From Bacilli bacterium (GTDB lineage: Bacteria; Bacillota_I; Bacilli_A; ML615J-28; CAG-313), in NCBI GenBank assembly GCA_017463365.1, contig JAFTPH010000057.1, forward strand, positions 1 to 59,840: 59,840 nt of DNA, written 5' to 3'. Below the pieces are notes generated by a model. That model was not told where the DNA came from and made no database searches. It saw only the letters and a program-made list of their open reading frames with translations. Below, in pieces: positions 15,984 to 25,067 of this stretch. Position 1 is the stretch's first letter; the number at the start of each line of letters is the position of its first letter. The position numbers and the translations under genes were made by a program.

Positions 15984-17051
15984 ATGAATGCTAATAAACC
16001 TAGTATTTATGATTATACTAAAAAAGAATTAGAAGAATATTTTGTATCTATTGGTGATAAAAAATTTCGAGCTGTTCAAATTTTAGAGTGGTTATATCGA
16101 GCAAGAGTAACTAGTTTTGATGAAATGACTAATTTATCAAAATTAGGTCTTCAAACTCTAAAAGATAATTTTTCAATTGAACCGCTAAAATTAGAAGGTA
16201 AATTTGCATCAAACGATGGAACAGTTAAATACTTATTTGAACTAGTTGATGGTCATTATATTGAAACAGTTTTAATGCGTCATAACTATGGAAATAGTGT
16301 CTGTGTTACTAGTCAAGTAGGATGTAATATGGGATGCTCTTTTTGTGCAAGTGGAGAACTTGGTAAAGTTAGAGATTTAACTTTAGCTGAAATGGTTTTA
16401 CAAGTATTACATGTTCAAAGAGATTTAGATCTAGAAGATGAACGTGTTTCAAATGTCGTAGTAATGGGAATTGGGGAACCATTTGATAATTATAATACGG
16501 TTTTACGATTTTTAGAAACAATTAATTATGGGCGTGGCTTAGAAATTGGAGCTCGTCATATTACGGTTTCAACTTGTGGATTAGTGCCTAAAATTAAAGA
16601 GTTTGCGGAATTCGAATTGCAAATTAATCTTGCTATTAGTTTACATGCTCCAAATAATGAACTTCGTTCCAAGATAATGAAAATCAATAAACGTTATCCA
16701 ATTGAAGAAGTAATTGAAGCGGTAAAATATTATGTTGAAAAAACTAATCGTCGAGTAACATTTGAATATATTTTATTAAAAGGGGTAAACGATACTAAAG
16801 AATGTGCCTTAGAACTTGCTAAGTTATTAAAAGGGATAAATGCGTATGTTAACTTGATACCTTATAATGAAGTAAAAACAAAAAGTTATCGTTCAACAGC
16901 TCATGATGCAGCTGAAGAATTTTTTGCGGTACTACATAAACATGGAATAAATGCGACCGTGAGAATGGAACATGGAAATGACATTAATGCAGCTTGTGGT
17001 CAACTAAGAGCTCAAAAAATGAAAGAAAAGAGGGAATTATGCGAGGACTAA
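15984..17051 (+). CDS. rlmN: 23S rRNA (adenine-C2)-methyltransferase RlmN
   Basis: Radical-SAM enzyme that methylates A2503 of 23S rRNA and A37 of some tRNAs. 355 residues. The N-terminal helical domain begins [14 protein letters not shown]. The radical-SAM motif is the C-x3-C-x2-C of [29 protein letters not shown] is the GGE-like SAM motif, and the C-terminal NAACGQL cysteine is the methyl-bearing catalytic residue. The coding end overlaps rsgA by 13 bp. In Bacillus the phosphatase/kinase pair prpC-prkC lies between rlmN and rsgA; both are absent here. Confidence 0.97.
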   Translation: MNANKPSIYDYTKKELEEYFVSIGDKKFRAVQILEWLYRARVTSFDEMTNLSKLGLQTLKDNFSIEPLKLEGKFASNDGTVKYLFELVDGHYIETVLMRHNYGNSVCVTSQVGCNMGCSFCASGELGKVRDLTLAEMVLQVLHVQRDLDLEDERVSNVVVMGIGEPFDNYNTVLRFLETINYGRGLEIGARHITVSTCGLVPKIKEFAEFELQINLAISLHAPNNELRSKIMKINKRYPIEEVIEAVKYYVEKTNRRVTFEYILLKGVNDTKECALELAKLLKGINAYVNLIPYNEVKTKSYRSTAHDAAEEFFAVLHKHGINATVRMEHGNDINAACGQLRAQKMKEKRELCED

Positions 17052-17926
17052 TTACTTGTTTAAAATCAGGCGATTATATGGTTTTAGATTTAGGGACCAA
17101 AAAGACAATGTTAGCTAAAGCAAGTGGTTTATTTCGTCATCATGGAGAAAAACCAAAAGTTGGTGATTATGTTGAATATCAATTAATGAATGACACCACC
17201 GCATATATCACTAAGTTAGAAAAACGCCATAATGATTTAGTTCGTCCAGCTATTTGTAATATTGATCAAGCATTTGTAGTTTTTTCAGTAAAAGAACCTG
17301 ATTTTAATACAAATTTATTAGATCGTTTTTTAACCATTCTCAATTTTAATAATATTGAAGCAATCTTGATTTTTACTAAATGGGATTTATTAAAAGAAGA
17401 TGAAGTAGAAGAAGTAGCTAAATATCAAGAATATTATCAAAAGATTGGATATCGTGTTTTAACAGTTTCAAAAAATGACAAATTTGATGATTTTAAGAAG
17501 CAAGTAATAAGTTTGTTAGAAAATAAAATTACCGTTATTACTGGCCAAAGTGGAGTCGGTAAAAGTACGATTTTAAATCTTTTAGATGAAAATCTAAATT
17601 TAGATGTTAATGAAATATCTTATGCTTTAGGTCGTGGAAAACATACTACTAGACACGTTGAACTATATCCGTTATATGATGGTATGTTGGCTGATACACC
17701 TGGTTTTGGAATTATGGATTTTTCCGGTATGGAAGCAATTGATATTGCTCAAAGTTTTAAAGAATTCTTTGAGTTATCAGATACTTGTAAGTATAAAGGA
17801 TGCTTACATATCAATGAACCAGCTTGTGCCGTAAAACATGCATTAGATAATGATGAAATAATTAAAAGTCGCTATGATAATTATTTATTATTTATTGAAG
17901 AAAATAAAAAACAAAGAAAGTGGTAA
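17039..17926 (+). CDS. rsgA: Ribosome small-subunit-dependent GTPase RsgA
   Basis: Late 30S assembly GTPase. 295 residues: N-terminal OB fold, then a circularly permuted GTPase domain with G4 (FTKWD) before the P-loop [10 protein letters not shown]2/G3 (TTRHVEL, DTPGFG), and a C-terminal zinc knuckle with the C-x4-C-x-H-x5-C pattern ([14 protein letters not shown]). ATG 17039 follows AGAGGG and lies inside the end of rlmN, which suggests translational coupling. Confidence 0.97.
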   Translation: MRGLITCLKSGDYMVLDLGTKKTMLAKASGLFRHHGEKPKVGDYVEYQLMNDTTAYITKLEKRHNDLVRPAICNIDQAFVVFSVKEPDFNTNLLDRFLTILNFNNIEAILIFTKWDLLKEDEVEEVAKYQEYYQKIGYRVLTVSKNDKFDDFKKQVISLLENKITVITGQSGVGKSTILNLLDENLNLDVNEISYALGRGKHTTRHVELYPLYDGMLADTPGFGIMDFSGMEAIDIAQSFKEFFELSDTCKYKGCLHINEPACAVKHALDNDEIIKSRYDNYLLFIEENKKQRKW

Positions 17927-17931
17927 AAAAT

Positions 17932-18576
17932 ATGATTGTATCACCATCAATTTTAGCAGCAGATTTTAATAATTTAGATAAAGAAATGGAAAAAGTAAAT
18001 AAATCTAGTTGTGAATGGGTTCATTTAGATGTTATGGATGGCAAATTTGTTCCTAATACAACTTTTGATGATAAATTAATTAAAGAATTACGACCAATAT
18101 CAAATAAAGTGTTTGATGTTCATTTAATGATTGAAGAACCGGAAAAATATTTAGATAAATATTATGAAGCGGGAGCCGATTATGTAACTTTTCATTATGA
18201 AGCATGCTCTGATATTTCAAAGGTTTTAAAAAAGGTTAAAGCAGAAAATAAAAAAATAGGTATTTCAATTAAACCAGGAACAGATGTTCAAGTTTTAGAT
18301 GAATACTTAGCTGACTTAGATTTAATTTTAGTAATGAGTGTTGAACCAGGTAAGGGTGGACAAAAATTCATGCCGTCTTCCATTGATAAAATTGATTATT
18401 TAATCAAACAAAAAGAAAAAAATGGATACCATTATCTTGTTGAAGTAGACGGGGGAATTAATAATGAAACCGCTAAGCTTGTTAAAGAAGTTGGATGTGA
18501 GGCAGTAGTTGCTGGAACATATTTATTTAAAAATGAAGATTTCGTTAAAGCAACTAAGGAGTTAGGAGAACTATGA
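17932..18576 (+). CDS. rpe: Ribulose-phosphate 3-epimerase
   Basis: Interconverts ribulose 5-phosphate and xylulose 5-phosphate in the pentose phosphate pathway. 214-residue TIM barrel with SPSILAADF, HLDVMDGKFVPN, VHLMIEEP, MSVEPGKGGQKF and EVDGGINNETA, covering the metal ligands and the phosphate-binding loop. ATG 17932 is used; GTG 17920 lies within the preceding gene's end. Its stop overlaps thiN by 4 bp. Confidence 0.97.
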   Translation: MIVSPSILAADFNNLDKEMEKVNKSSCEWVHLDVMDGKFVPNTTFDDKLIKELRPISNKVFDVHLMIEEPEKYLDKYYEAGADYVTFHYEACSDISKVLKKVKAENKKIGISIKPGTDVQVLDEYLADLDLILVMSVEPGKGGQKFMPSSIDKIDYLIKQKEKNGYHYLVEVDGGINNETAKLVKEVGCEAVVAGTYLFKNEDFVKATKELGEL

Positions 18577-19172
18577 GAGCAATAATTGTTGCTTCATCCC
18601 CTTATCAATTGTTTGATAAGTTATATACTCCTCTAGAAGGTGATTTAATAGTTGGCGTAGATGGTGGTTGTAAAGCAATTACTAAATATAACATTGATAT
18701 TGCTTTTGGCGATTTTGATAGTTTAAATACTTTAGTTAAAGCTAATAAAATATATCGTTACTCTCCTCAAAAAGATGAAACAGATTTGGAACTTGCGGTA
18801 GAGGCATTAAAAGAAGAAGTCGATGAATTTTTAATCTTTAATGCAACAGGTGGAAGACTTGATCACTTTTTAGCTAATTTAAAGTTGTTAGAAAGATATC
18901 CTGATTTAAATATTGCGATTATTGATGAACATAATCAAATTACATGTATTAATGAAGGAGTATATAATATAAAGAAAGGTAAGTATAAATATTTTTCTTT
19001 AATACCTTGTATTGACTCTAATGTTTCAATTACTAATGCTTTATATGAAATAACTAAAAAAGATGTATCTGTAACAGATACTTATACTGTAAGTAATCAA
19101 GTTAAAAATGATGAAGCTCAAATTACAGTTCATCAAGGAAGATTATATTTAATTGAATCAATTGATGCATAA
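18573..19172 (+). CDS. thiN: Thiamine pyrophosphokinase
   Basis: Transfers pyrophosphate from ATP to thiamine. 199 residues with GVDGGCKAI, FGDFDSL, the metal-binding KDETDLELAVEAL and FNATGGRLDHFLAN. It starts in the ATGA overlap with rpe. As in Bacillus it is the last enzyme gene before spoVM. No TPP riboswitch is present. Confidence 0.93.
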   Translation: MRAIIVASSPYQLFDKLYTPLEGDLIVGVDGGCKAITKYNIDIAFGDFDSLNTLVKANKIYRYSPQKDETDLELAVEALKEEVDEFLIFNATGGRLDHFLANLKLLERYPDLNIAIIDEHNQITCINEGVYNIKKGKYKYFSLIPCIDSNVSITNALYEITKKDVSVTDTYTVSNQVKNDEAQITVHQGRLYLIESIDA

Positions 19173-19194
19173 ATAAAAAAATAACGCATATACT
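19167..19194 (+). promoter_or_regulatory. Candidate sigma-E promoter of spoVM
   Basis: GCATAAA (19167-19173) and CATATACT (19187-19194), 13 bp apart, resemble the sigma-E boxes KMATATT and CATACAMT. The -10 match is seven of eight. Bacillus spoVM is transcribed by sigma E, and sigE is encoded at 4580. The -35 box overlaps the thiN stop. Confidence 0.45.
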
Positions 19195-19214
19195 TTACTA
19201 ACAAAGGAGAGTTT

Positions 19215-19301
19215 ATGCGTTTTTATACTATTCAATTACCAAAGTTTATTTCTAGATTTATTTCCTTTTTAGTAGGATTATTTAGTAAAAAGGATAAATA
19301 A
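19215..19301 (+). CDS. spoVM: Stage V sporulation protein SpoVM (28 residues)
   Basis: A 28-residue peptide beginning MRFYTIQLPKF and ending LFSKKDK. It matches the Bacillus peptide (26 residues, MKFYTIKLPKFL) in sequence, length and charge pattern. SpoVM is an amphipathic helix that senses positive curvature of the forespore membrane and anchors the SpoIVA coat platform; Pro9 is the residue known to be critical and is present. AAAGGAG lies 6 bases before ATG 19215. The position between thiN and rpmB is the same as in B. subtilis. It is easily missed because of its size. Confidence 0.93.
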   Translation: MRFYTIQLPKFISRFISFLVGLFSKKDK

Positions 19302-19305
19302 AAGA

Positions 19306-19328
19306 AAAAAAGGCCATTAGGCCTTTTT
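19306..19328. terminator. Bidirectional terminator between spoVM and rpmB
   Basis: AAAAAAGGCC (19306-19315), loop ATTA, GGCCTTTTT (19320-19328). It serves the convergent spoVM and rpmB genes. Confidence 0.88.
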
Positions 19329-19338
19329 ACTTTTAAAA

Positions 19339-19530
19339 TTAAGCGCGTGTAACTAATCCAGAGCGTAAAGCACGAGTAGATACATAAACTCTTACAACAC
19401 GTCCTTTTTCATCAACGATACGAACTTTTTGAAGATTTGCTTTCCAAGTACGACGAGATGATTGTAATGAGTGAGAACGTTTATTTCCTGATACACTTGA
19501 TAAACCTGTAACATAACATTTACGAGCCAT
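19339..19530 (-). CDS. rpmB: Large-subunit ribosomal protein L28
   Basis: 63 residues, basic, starting MARKCYVTG and containing GNKRSHS and TRALRSG, typical of bL28. It has only one cysteine, so it is the zinc-free form. It has its own promoter at 19601-19573 on the minus strand and is convergent with spoVM, as in Bacillus. Confidence 0.97.
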   Translation of the reverse strand: MARKCYVTGLSSVSGNKRSHSLQSSRRTWKANLQKVRIVDEKGRVVRVYVSTRALRSGLVTRA

Positions 19531-19572
19531 GATAAATCCTCCTTAAAATCTTTGATACTTTAAATCCTTATT

Positions 19573-19601
19573 ATTATAACATAAAAGTTCTTTTATTGCA
19601 A
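19573..19601 (-). promoter_or_regulatory. Sigma-A promoter of rpmB
   Basis: Read on the minus strand: TTGCAA (19601-19596), 17 bp, TATAAT (19578-19573). Confidence 0.8.
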
Positions 19602-19655
19602 GAAAAATATATATAAAATTATAAAGTAAAATAATAAAAATAATTAAATTTTTAA

Positions 19656-19762
19656 AATAAATTTTCTAAAAGAATAAATATTCAACATCGTTTAATATAT
19701 GAAATATTAGAAGAACAAAAGATTGTAAAAATATTAGGATGTGGACTCATTATGGTGAGTAA
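19656..19762 (+). pseudogene. Remnant of a RelE-superfamily toxin gene (Txe/YoeB-like)
   Basis: One frame reads, without a start, KFSKRINIQHRLIYEILEEQ and then KIVK. Shifting by one base near the A run at 19725-19731 restores RMWTHYGE and a stop at 19760-19762. Joined, this is the C-terminal third of a RelE/Txe-type toxin, whose active-site strand has the RINIQHRLIYE and MWTHY pattern. The N-terminal two thirds are gone, and upstream is only AT-rich sequence. One indel plus truncation makes it non-functional. A terminator follows directly. The family name rests on memory of the motif. Confidence 0.55.
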
Positions 19763-19768
19763 AGTATT

Positions 19769-19798
19769 AAGTTAACTTTTTTAAAGGTTGACTTTTTT
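19769..19798 (+). terminator. Terminator after the toxin remnant
   Basis: AAGTTAACTTTT (19769-19780) can pair with AAAGGTTGACTT (19783-19794), with two G-U pairs, and then TTTTTT. It probably served the decayed toxin gene. Confidence 0.6.
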
Positions 19799-19824
19799 CT
19801 TATTTATACCCGTTTTTTAATTAC

Positions 19825-19853
19825 TTGCAATTTTGATATATATATGGTATAAT
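19825..19853 (+). promoter_or_regulatory. Sigma-A promoter of fakA
   Basis: TTGCAA (19825-19830), 17 bp, TATAAT (19848-19853). Confidence 0.8.
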
Positions 19854-19903
19854 AATTAAAGTGTGTTCTATCAATTATAAAAATATCCTAGGAGGAAAAT
19901 AAA

Positions 19904-21577
19904 ATGGAAACAATGAAAGTGAACGGGTTACTTTATAAACAACTAGTAACTAATGGTGCAGCTTGTCTTCGTGCAAACTACAAGATTGTTGACGCGTTAA
20001 ATGTTTTCCCAGTTCCTGATGGAGATACTGGTACAAATATGCGTATGACAATTGAAGCTGGTGTTGAAGAAATCAGTAGTTGTGAAGAAACAAGCGTAGG
20101 TGCTATGGCTAAACGTTTATCACGTGGTATGCTTATGGGTGCTCGTGGGAATTCAGGGGTTATTTTATCTCAATTATTTAGAGGTATTTATAAGGGATTA
20201 GATGGTTTAGATGAAGTAAATGCTTTAGAATTAGGTAAAGCCTTTAAAATGGGAGTTACTCAAGCATATAAAGCCGTTATGAAACCAGCTGAAGGAACTA
20301 TTTTAACAGTTGCTAGAGAATCAGCTGAATATGCGTTTAAAAAATCTAATAAAAAGACAACTATTGAAGAATATTTTGAATTATTAATTAAAGAAGCTCG
20401 TGCATCATTAGAAAGAACACCTGATCTTTTACCAGTATTAAAAGATGCAGGCGTTGTGGATTCAGGTGGAGCAGGTTATATCTATGTTTTAGAAGGTATG
20501 CAAAAAGCTTTACTTGGAGAAATGATTGTTGAAGAAAATGTTGCATCAACAATTGGAAATGTAAAAGCAAATCATAACTTTAATGCTCATAGTGTTTTAG
20601 AATATGGTTATTGTACAGAATTTATTTTACAATTACAACATTCTAAAGTAAAAATCGCAACATTTGATGAAACAGTTATTAAAGACTTCTTAGAAACAAT
20701 TGGTGATTCAATAGTTTGTTTCAAAGATGAAGATATTGTTAAAGTACATGTTCATACTAAAGAGCCAGGGGTTGTTTTAAATCACTGTCAACAATGGGGT
20801 GAATATATTACAATTAAAATCGAAAATATGTCTGTTCAACACAATGAATCTGAAGAAGTACAAGAATTATGTGATTGTCCAGAATGCGTAGCAATCCGTG
20901 AATTACAAGAACGTAAAAAATATGCAGTTGTCGCTGTTGCATCAGGTGATGGTTTAGTAGAAACATTTAAAGCTATGGGTGTTGACTATATCGTATCTGG
21001 TGGTCAAAGTATGAATCCATCTGCGGAAGACTTTGTAAAAGGTTTTGATTTAATTAATGCTGAAAATATTATTGTTTTCCCTAACAATAGTAATATTATG
21101 TTAACAGCAAAACAAGCTGCTAAATATTATGATAAAGCTAATATTTTAGTAGCAAACTCTAAATCACTTGCTCAAGGTTATTCAGCATTAACAATGTTAG
21201 ATGTATCAAGTGGTGATTCTGAACAAATCATGGCTGAAATTGATGATGTAATTAAAAATGTTACAACAGGACTTATTACATACTCAATTAGAGATGCTGA
21301 ACTTGATGGTATTGAAATTCATAAAGATGATTATATCGGTATCTGTAATTCTAAGATGGTTTCAAGTGAAAAAACAAAAGCTGATGCTTTAAAAGTAATG
21401 CTTGAAAAAACTGATTTATCAGAAAAAGAAATCGTTACAATTATTTATGGTGCAGATGTAACTGAAGAAGAAGTAGAAGAAATAAGAGAATACATTGAAA
21501 GTACTTACGATAACTTAGAAGTAGATGTTATTGAAGGAAAACAAGACGTATATAGTTATATTCTATCTATTGAATAA
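19904..21577 (+). CDS. fakA: Fatty acid kinase subunit FakA (YloV/DhaL-domain protein)
   Basis: 557 residues, the length of the FakA/YloV family. The N-terminal DhaL-type ATP-binding domain has FPVPDGDTGTNM, whose aspartates bind Mg-ATP, then GARGNSGVILSQ and DAGVVDSGGAGY. A middle domain carries the CDCPECV cysteine pair, followed by a C-terminal DegV/DAK1-like domain. FakA phosphorylates fatty acids presented by a FakB protein, which is not encoded here. CTAGGAGG sits well ahead of ATG 19904. It lies between rpmB and recG as in Bacillus. Confidence 0.9.
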   Translation: METMKVNGLLYKQLVTNGAACLRANYKIVDALNVFPVPDGDTGTNMRMTIEAGVEEISSCEETSVGAMAKRLSRGMLMGARGNSGVILSQLFRGIYKGLDGLDEVNALELGKAFKMGVTQAYKAVMKPAEGTILTVARESAEYAFKKSNKKTTIEEYFELLIKEARASLERTPDLLPVLKDAGVVDSGGAGYIYVLEGMQKALLGEMIVEENVASTIGNVKANHNFNAHSVLEYGYCTEFILQLQHSKVKIATFDETVIKDFLETIGDSIVCFKDEDIVKVHVHTKEPGVVLNHCQQWGEYITIKIENMSVQHNESEEVQELCDCPECVAIRELQERKKYAVVAVASGDGLVETFKAMGVDYIVSGGQSMNPSAEDFVKGFDLINAENIIVFPNNSNIMLTAKQAAKYYDKANILVANSKSLAQGYSALTMLDVSSGDSEQIMAEIDDVIKNVTTGLITYSIRDAELDGIEIHKDDYIGICNSKMVSSEKTKADALKVMLEKTDLSEKEIVTIIYGADVTEEEVEEIREYIESTYDNLEVDVIEGKQDVYSYILSIE

Positions 21578-21584
21578 TAAAAGT

Positions 21585-21607
21585 GGAGTGAAAACTCCCT
21601 TTTTTTA
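21585..21607 (+). terminator. Weak terminator-like hairpin between fakA and recG
   Basis: GGAGT (21585-21589) and ACTCC (21594-21598) with a GAAA loop and then CTTTTTTT. The stem is short, so read-through into recG is likely. Confidence 0.5.
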
Positions 21608-21621
21608 AGAAGGTGTATGAA

Positions 21622-23658
21622 ATGGTAAATGACATTTTATTAGAGAACGAAGAGTATATATTAACACGCTATAAGAATACCCTTAAAAAACAAGGTTTTA
21701 ATACAGTTGAAGATTTATTAACTAATTTTCCTGTTCGTTATGAAAACTATACTGTAGGATCAATAAAAGATGCGAAAGTTGATGAAAATATTGTTTTAGA
21801 AGGTAGTGTTGCTAGTAAACTAACAATTAATTATGTTAAAAGTAAATTATCGACATTATCTTTTACGATGGATGTTGATGGTCATCTTTTTAGAGCTACT
21901 ATTTTTAATCGTTTATTTTTAAAAACTAAACTTACCTATGGCCAAGTAATTAGAGTAAGTGGAAAGTTTTATAAAAACTTAAATAATTTTACGATTAATG
22001 ATTTAATCTTTTGTGATGAAATAAGCAGAGATATTGTTCCAGTATATAAAATAAAAGAAATATCAGAACCTAAATATTTAGAAATGCTTAACAAAGTATT
22101 TCACAAATATGGTCGAAAGTTAGAAGAAACTTTACCTGTAGAGTATATAAATCGACATGGTTTATTAGATTTTAAATCAAGTGTTAAATTGCTTCATTAT
22201 CCTAATTCTTTAGATGAAATACGTTTAGCTTATAATCGTTTAAAATATGAAGAATTATTAAAATATCAATTATCAATGAAATATCTTCATTATATGCGTG
22301 AACAAAAAGGGAAAAGTCCAGTAATGGATTACAAAAAAGAATGGTTAGACAAACTTGAAGAAAGTTTATCATATGATTTAACTGATGACCAAAAGAAAGC
22401 AATTGAAGATATCTTAGGTGATTTAAAGAAACCATATGCAATGAATCGTTTACTTCAAGGAGAAGTTGGTAGTGGTAAAACAATTGTTGCGGTAATGGCG
22501 ATTGTGGCAGTAGTATCTGCGGGATATCAAGCAGCTTTAATGTGTCCGACTGAAATTTTATCTCAACAACACTATGCAACTTTAAAAGAAATGTTAAAAG
22601 AGTTTGATATTAATATTGCATTAATGACAGGGTCAACAACACAAAAAAATCGTAAAGAGATCATAGAAGGTTTAAAAACTGGTGAAATTAATGTTGTTGT
22701 TGGAACGCATGCGTTATTCCAAAGCGATTTAGAATATCAATCATTAGGAATTGTAATTGCGGATGAAGAACATCGTTTTGGAGTTCGTCAAAGAGTGATG
22801 ATTAGAAATAAAGGGGAGGATGTAAACTATCTTAAGATGAGTGCAACACCAATCCCAAGAACTTTATCAATTTCGGTATATGGTGATATGGATATTTCCA
22901 TTATTAAGCAAATGCCGTTGAATCGTAAAAAAGTAATTACTAAGTATGTTGAAACAAGTGAAAAACGTGCAGTAATGAAACATATGAAAGAAGAATTAAA
23001 GAATGGACACCAAATATATGTGGTTACCCCATTAATTAATGAATCAGAAAGTTTAGATACGGCGAATGCAACAGAAATATATGAAAATATGGCTAAGTAT
23101 TTTGATAAGGAAGCGCGTGTAGGATTAATTCATGGTAAACTTAAACCTAATGAAAAAGAAGATATTATGTCGCGTTTCTTAAATAAAGAAATTGATATTT
23201 TAGTTGCAACTAGTGTTATCGAAGTTGGAGTAAACGTAGTAAATGCAACAACAATTTTAATTTTAGGAGCAGAACGTTTTGGGGTAGCAACTTTGCATCA
23301 ATTGCGTGGTCGAGTTATGAGAAGCGATAGTGTTCCATATTGTTTCTTATTATCAGAAAAGAAAACAGAAACTAGTGAGAAACGTTTAAGAATGTTAGAA
23401 AATACAACTGATGGGTTTGAACTTGCAGAATATGACTTAGCTAATCGTGGTCCAGGAGAATTCTTTGGGGAAAAACAATCAGGAAGTATGAATTTTAAAT
23501 ATGCTGATTTAAGATATGATACGCTAATCTTAGAAGAAGCTAATAAAGATGCAGATGAAATAATCAAAAAAGCAGAATTCTTTGAAAGTGATGAATATCA
23601 AAATCTTAGAAAAACGGTTTATTATAATTATGAAATGAAACAAAATCAACTAGATTAG
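21622..23658 (+). CDS. recG: ATP-dependent DNA helicase RecG
   Basis: Branch-migration helicase that reverses stalled forks. 678 residues: an N-terminal wedge (OB) domain, then superfamily 2 motifs QGEVGSGKT (motif I), MCPTEIL (Ia), ADEEHRFG (II, DEEH box), SATPIPRT (III) and LRGRVMRSD (VI). ATG 21622 is preferred over GTG 21613, which overlaps the AAGAAGGTG ribosome site. It follows fakA with only a weak hairpin between. Confidence 0.97.
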   Translation: MVNDILLENEEYILTRYKNTLKKQGFNTVEDLLTNFPVRYENYTVGSIKDAKVDENIVLEGSVASKLTINYVKSKLSTLSFTMDVDGHLFRATIFNRLFLKTKLTYGQVIRVSGKFYKNLNNFTINDLIFCDEISRDIVPVYKIKEISEPKYLEMLNKVFHKYGRKLEETLPVEYINRHGLLDFKSSVKLLHYPNSLDEIRLAYNRLKYEELLKYQLSMKYLHYMREQKGKSPVMDYKKEWLDKLEESLSYDLTDDQKKAIEDILGDLKKPYAMNRLLQGEVGSGKTIVAVMAIVAVVSAGYQAALMCPTEILSQQHYATLKEMLKEFDINIALMTGSTTQKNRKEIIEGLKTGEINVVVGTHALFQSDLEYQSLGIVIADEEHRFGVRQRVMIRNKGEDVNYLKMSATPIPRTLSISVYGDMDISIIKQMPLNRKKVITKYVETSEKRAVMKHMKEELKNGHQIYVVTPLINESESLDTANATEIYENMAKYFDKEARVGLIHGKLKPNEKEDIMSRFLNKEIDILVATSVIEVGVNVVNATTILILGAERFGVATLHQLRGRVMRSDSVPYCFLLSEKKTETSEKRLRMLENTTDGFELAEYDLANRGPGEFFGEKQSGSMNFKYADLRYDTLILEEANKDADEIIKKAEFFESDEYQNLRKTVYYNYEMKQNQLD

Positions 23659-23667
23659 AAAATATGG

Positions 23668-23696
23668 TTGCTAAAAAAGACAGTATATGCTATAAT
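23668..23696 (+). promoter_or_regulatory. Sigma-A promoter of rnc
   Basis: TTGCTA (23668-23673), 17 bp, TATAAT (23691-23696). Confidence 0.78.
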
Positions 23697-23719
23697 AAGT
23701 ATATATAAGGAGAATAAAT

Positions 23720-24415
23720 ATGGTAAAAATTAATGAAAAAGCATTTAATGAAATCGTTGAAAAATACCATTTAAATATTAAAAATAATGAATATTTTATT
23801 GAAGCTTTAACTCATTCCTCATATGCTAATGAACATAGTTTAAAAAGTAATGAACGTATTGAGTTTTTAGGAGATGCAGTATTAGGGTTATTAGTCGCAG
23901 AATATTTATATGAATCATTCCCTAATATTCATGAAGGAAAAATGACAAAAATTCGCGCAAGTTATGTGTGTGAAGATGCTAATGCCGGATATTGTCGAAA
24001 AATGGGAATCGATAAATTAATTCTATTAGGACATGGAGAAGAATTAAGTGGTGGAAGAAGTCGACCTGCCGTTTTAAATGATGCGTTTGAAGCCTTTTTA
24101 GGAGCGGTATATTTAAGTGGTGGGTTAATAGAAGTTAAAAAAATTTTAGCAAAAGTTGTCTTTCCTGAAATTTCTGAAAATGATGCTAAACCATTTGTTG
24201 ACTACAAAAGCCAGTTACAAGAATATATTCAAGCTGAAAGTAGAGTAAGTCTTAAATATCGATTAGATGATGTTCAAGGACCTCCACATAAACGTATATT
24301 TACCATAAGTGCTGTTCACGATGGAATAAGTTTAGGAACTGGAGTAGGAAGTAGTAAAAAAGACGCTGAACAAATGGCAGCTAAAGAAGCTTTAGAAAAA
24401 ATGGTAAAAAAATAA
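23720..24415 (+). CDS. rnc: Ribonuclease III
   Basis: Cleaves double-stranded RNA in rRNA and mRNA processing. 231 residues. The catalytic signature ERIEFLGDAVLGLLVAEYL is near residue 43, the second acidic cluster is in NDAFEAFLGAVYL, and a C-terminal double-stranded RNA-binding domain begins DYKSQLQEYIQ. In Bacillus fatty acid genes lie between recG and rnc; here they are adjacent. Confidence 0.97.
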   Translation: MVKINEKAFNEIVEKYHLNIKNNEYFIEALTHSSYANEHSLKSNERIEFLGDAVLGLLVAEYLYESFPNIHEGKMTKIRASYVCEDANAGYCRKMGIDKLILLGHGEELSGGRSRPAVLNDAFEAFLGAVYLSGGLIEVKKILAKVVFPEISENDAKPFVDYKSQLQEYIQAESRVSLKYRLDDVQGPPHKRIFTISAVHDGISLGTGVGSSKKDAEQMAAKEALEKMVKK

Positions 24416-24446
24416 ACTATTTTTGATTAATCAAACGAGGTACAAT

Positions 24447-25067
24447 ATGAATAACTATAGTAAACTTATCCGTTCTAATGTTATATCTTTAAATGAAGCA
24501 TTAATTCAAAACTACAAAAGTTTAGGTTTAGATGAAATAAACATGACTTTATTATTACTTTTGAATTTTCAAAAAATCCATCAAGATGATTTATTATCAA
24601 CAAGTAATTTAGCTTTAAAAATGACGCTTGATGAAAATGAAATTTCTAAAAGAATTTTGGACTTACTTCAAAAGGGGTATATTGAACTTAACATTGATGA
24701 AACTAAAGAAACATTTAGTTTAGATCCGCTAATTGATAAAATAGGTGATGTTTTAGCAAAAACAGAAGAAAAAGAAACAATTGATGTAAATATTGTGTCA
24801 GAGATAATAGCATATTGTGAACAAGTTTATCAACGTACTTTAAGTGTTGAAGATTTGAATATTATCAATATGTGGGCAGAAAAAGGTTATTCTATTGAAG
24901 AAATTAAGAGCGCAGTTTTAGATAGTTTAAAAGCTAAAAAAATGAATCTCCGTTATGCGGATGCGATAATCGTTAATCGAAAGAATAACGCCAGCCGTGA
25001 AAAGGCGGAAATTGATCCAGAACTTCAAGCAGTATTGAGTAGAATAAATGTTAAACGAAATTTTTAA
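24447..25067 (+). CDS. dnaD: DnaD-family primosome/replication protein
   Basis: 206 residues. The N-terminal winged-helix domain (about 1-100) is followed by the C-terminal DnaD domain, which contains YCEQVYQRTLSVEDLNIINMW and ends near YADAIIVNR. DnaD acts with DnaA, DnaB and DnaI in loading the replicative helicase; the latter two are at 51986 and 53287. ATG 24447 follows CGAGGT. It overlaps nth by 20 bp, the same dnaD-nth order as Bacillus. Confidence 0.92.
   Translation: MNNYSKLIRSNVISLNEALIQNYKSLGLDEINMTLLLLLNFQKIHQDDLLSTSNLALKMTLDENEISKRILDLLQKGYIELNIDETKETFSLDPLIDKIGDVLAKTEEKETIDVNIVSEIIAYCEQVYQRTLSVEDLNIINMWAEKGYSIEEIKSAVLDSLKAKKMNLRYADAIIVNRKNNASREKAEIDPELQAVLSRINVKRNF

Larger units (their letters stand above)
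19531..19903. other. Gap between rpmB and fakA
   Basis: This 373-bp stretch holds the rpmB promoter on the minus strand, an AT-only tract (about 19605-19655), a toxin-gene remnant (19656-19762) with its own terminator, and the fakA promoter. In Bacillus an Asp23-family gene lies here; none is present. Confidence 0.7.
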
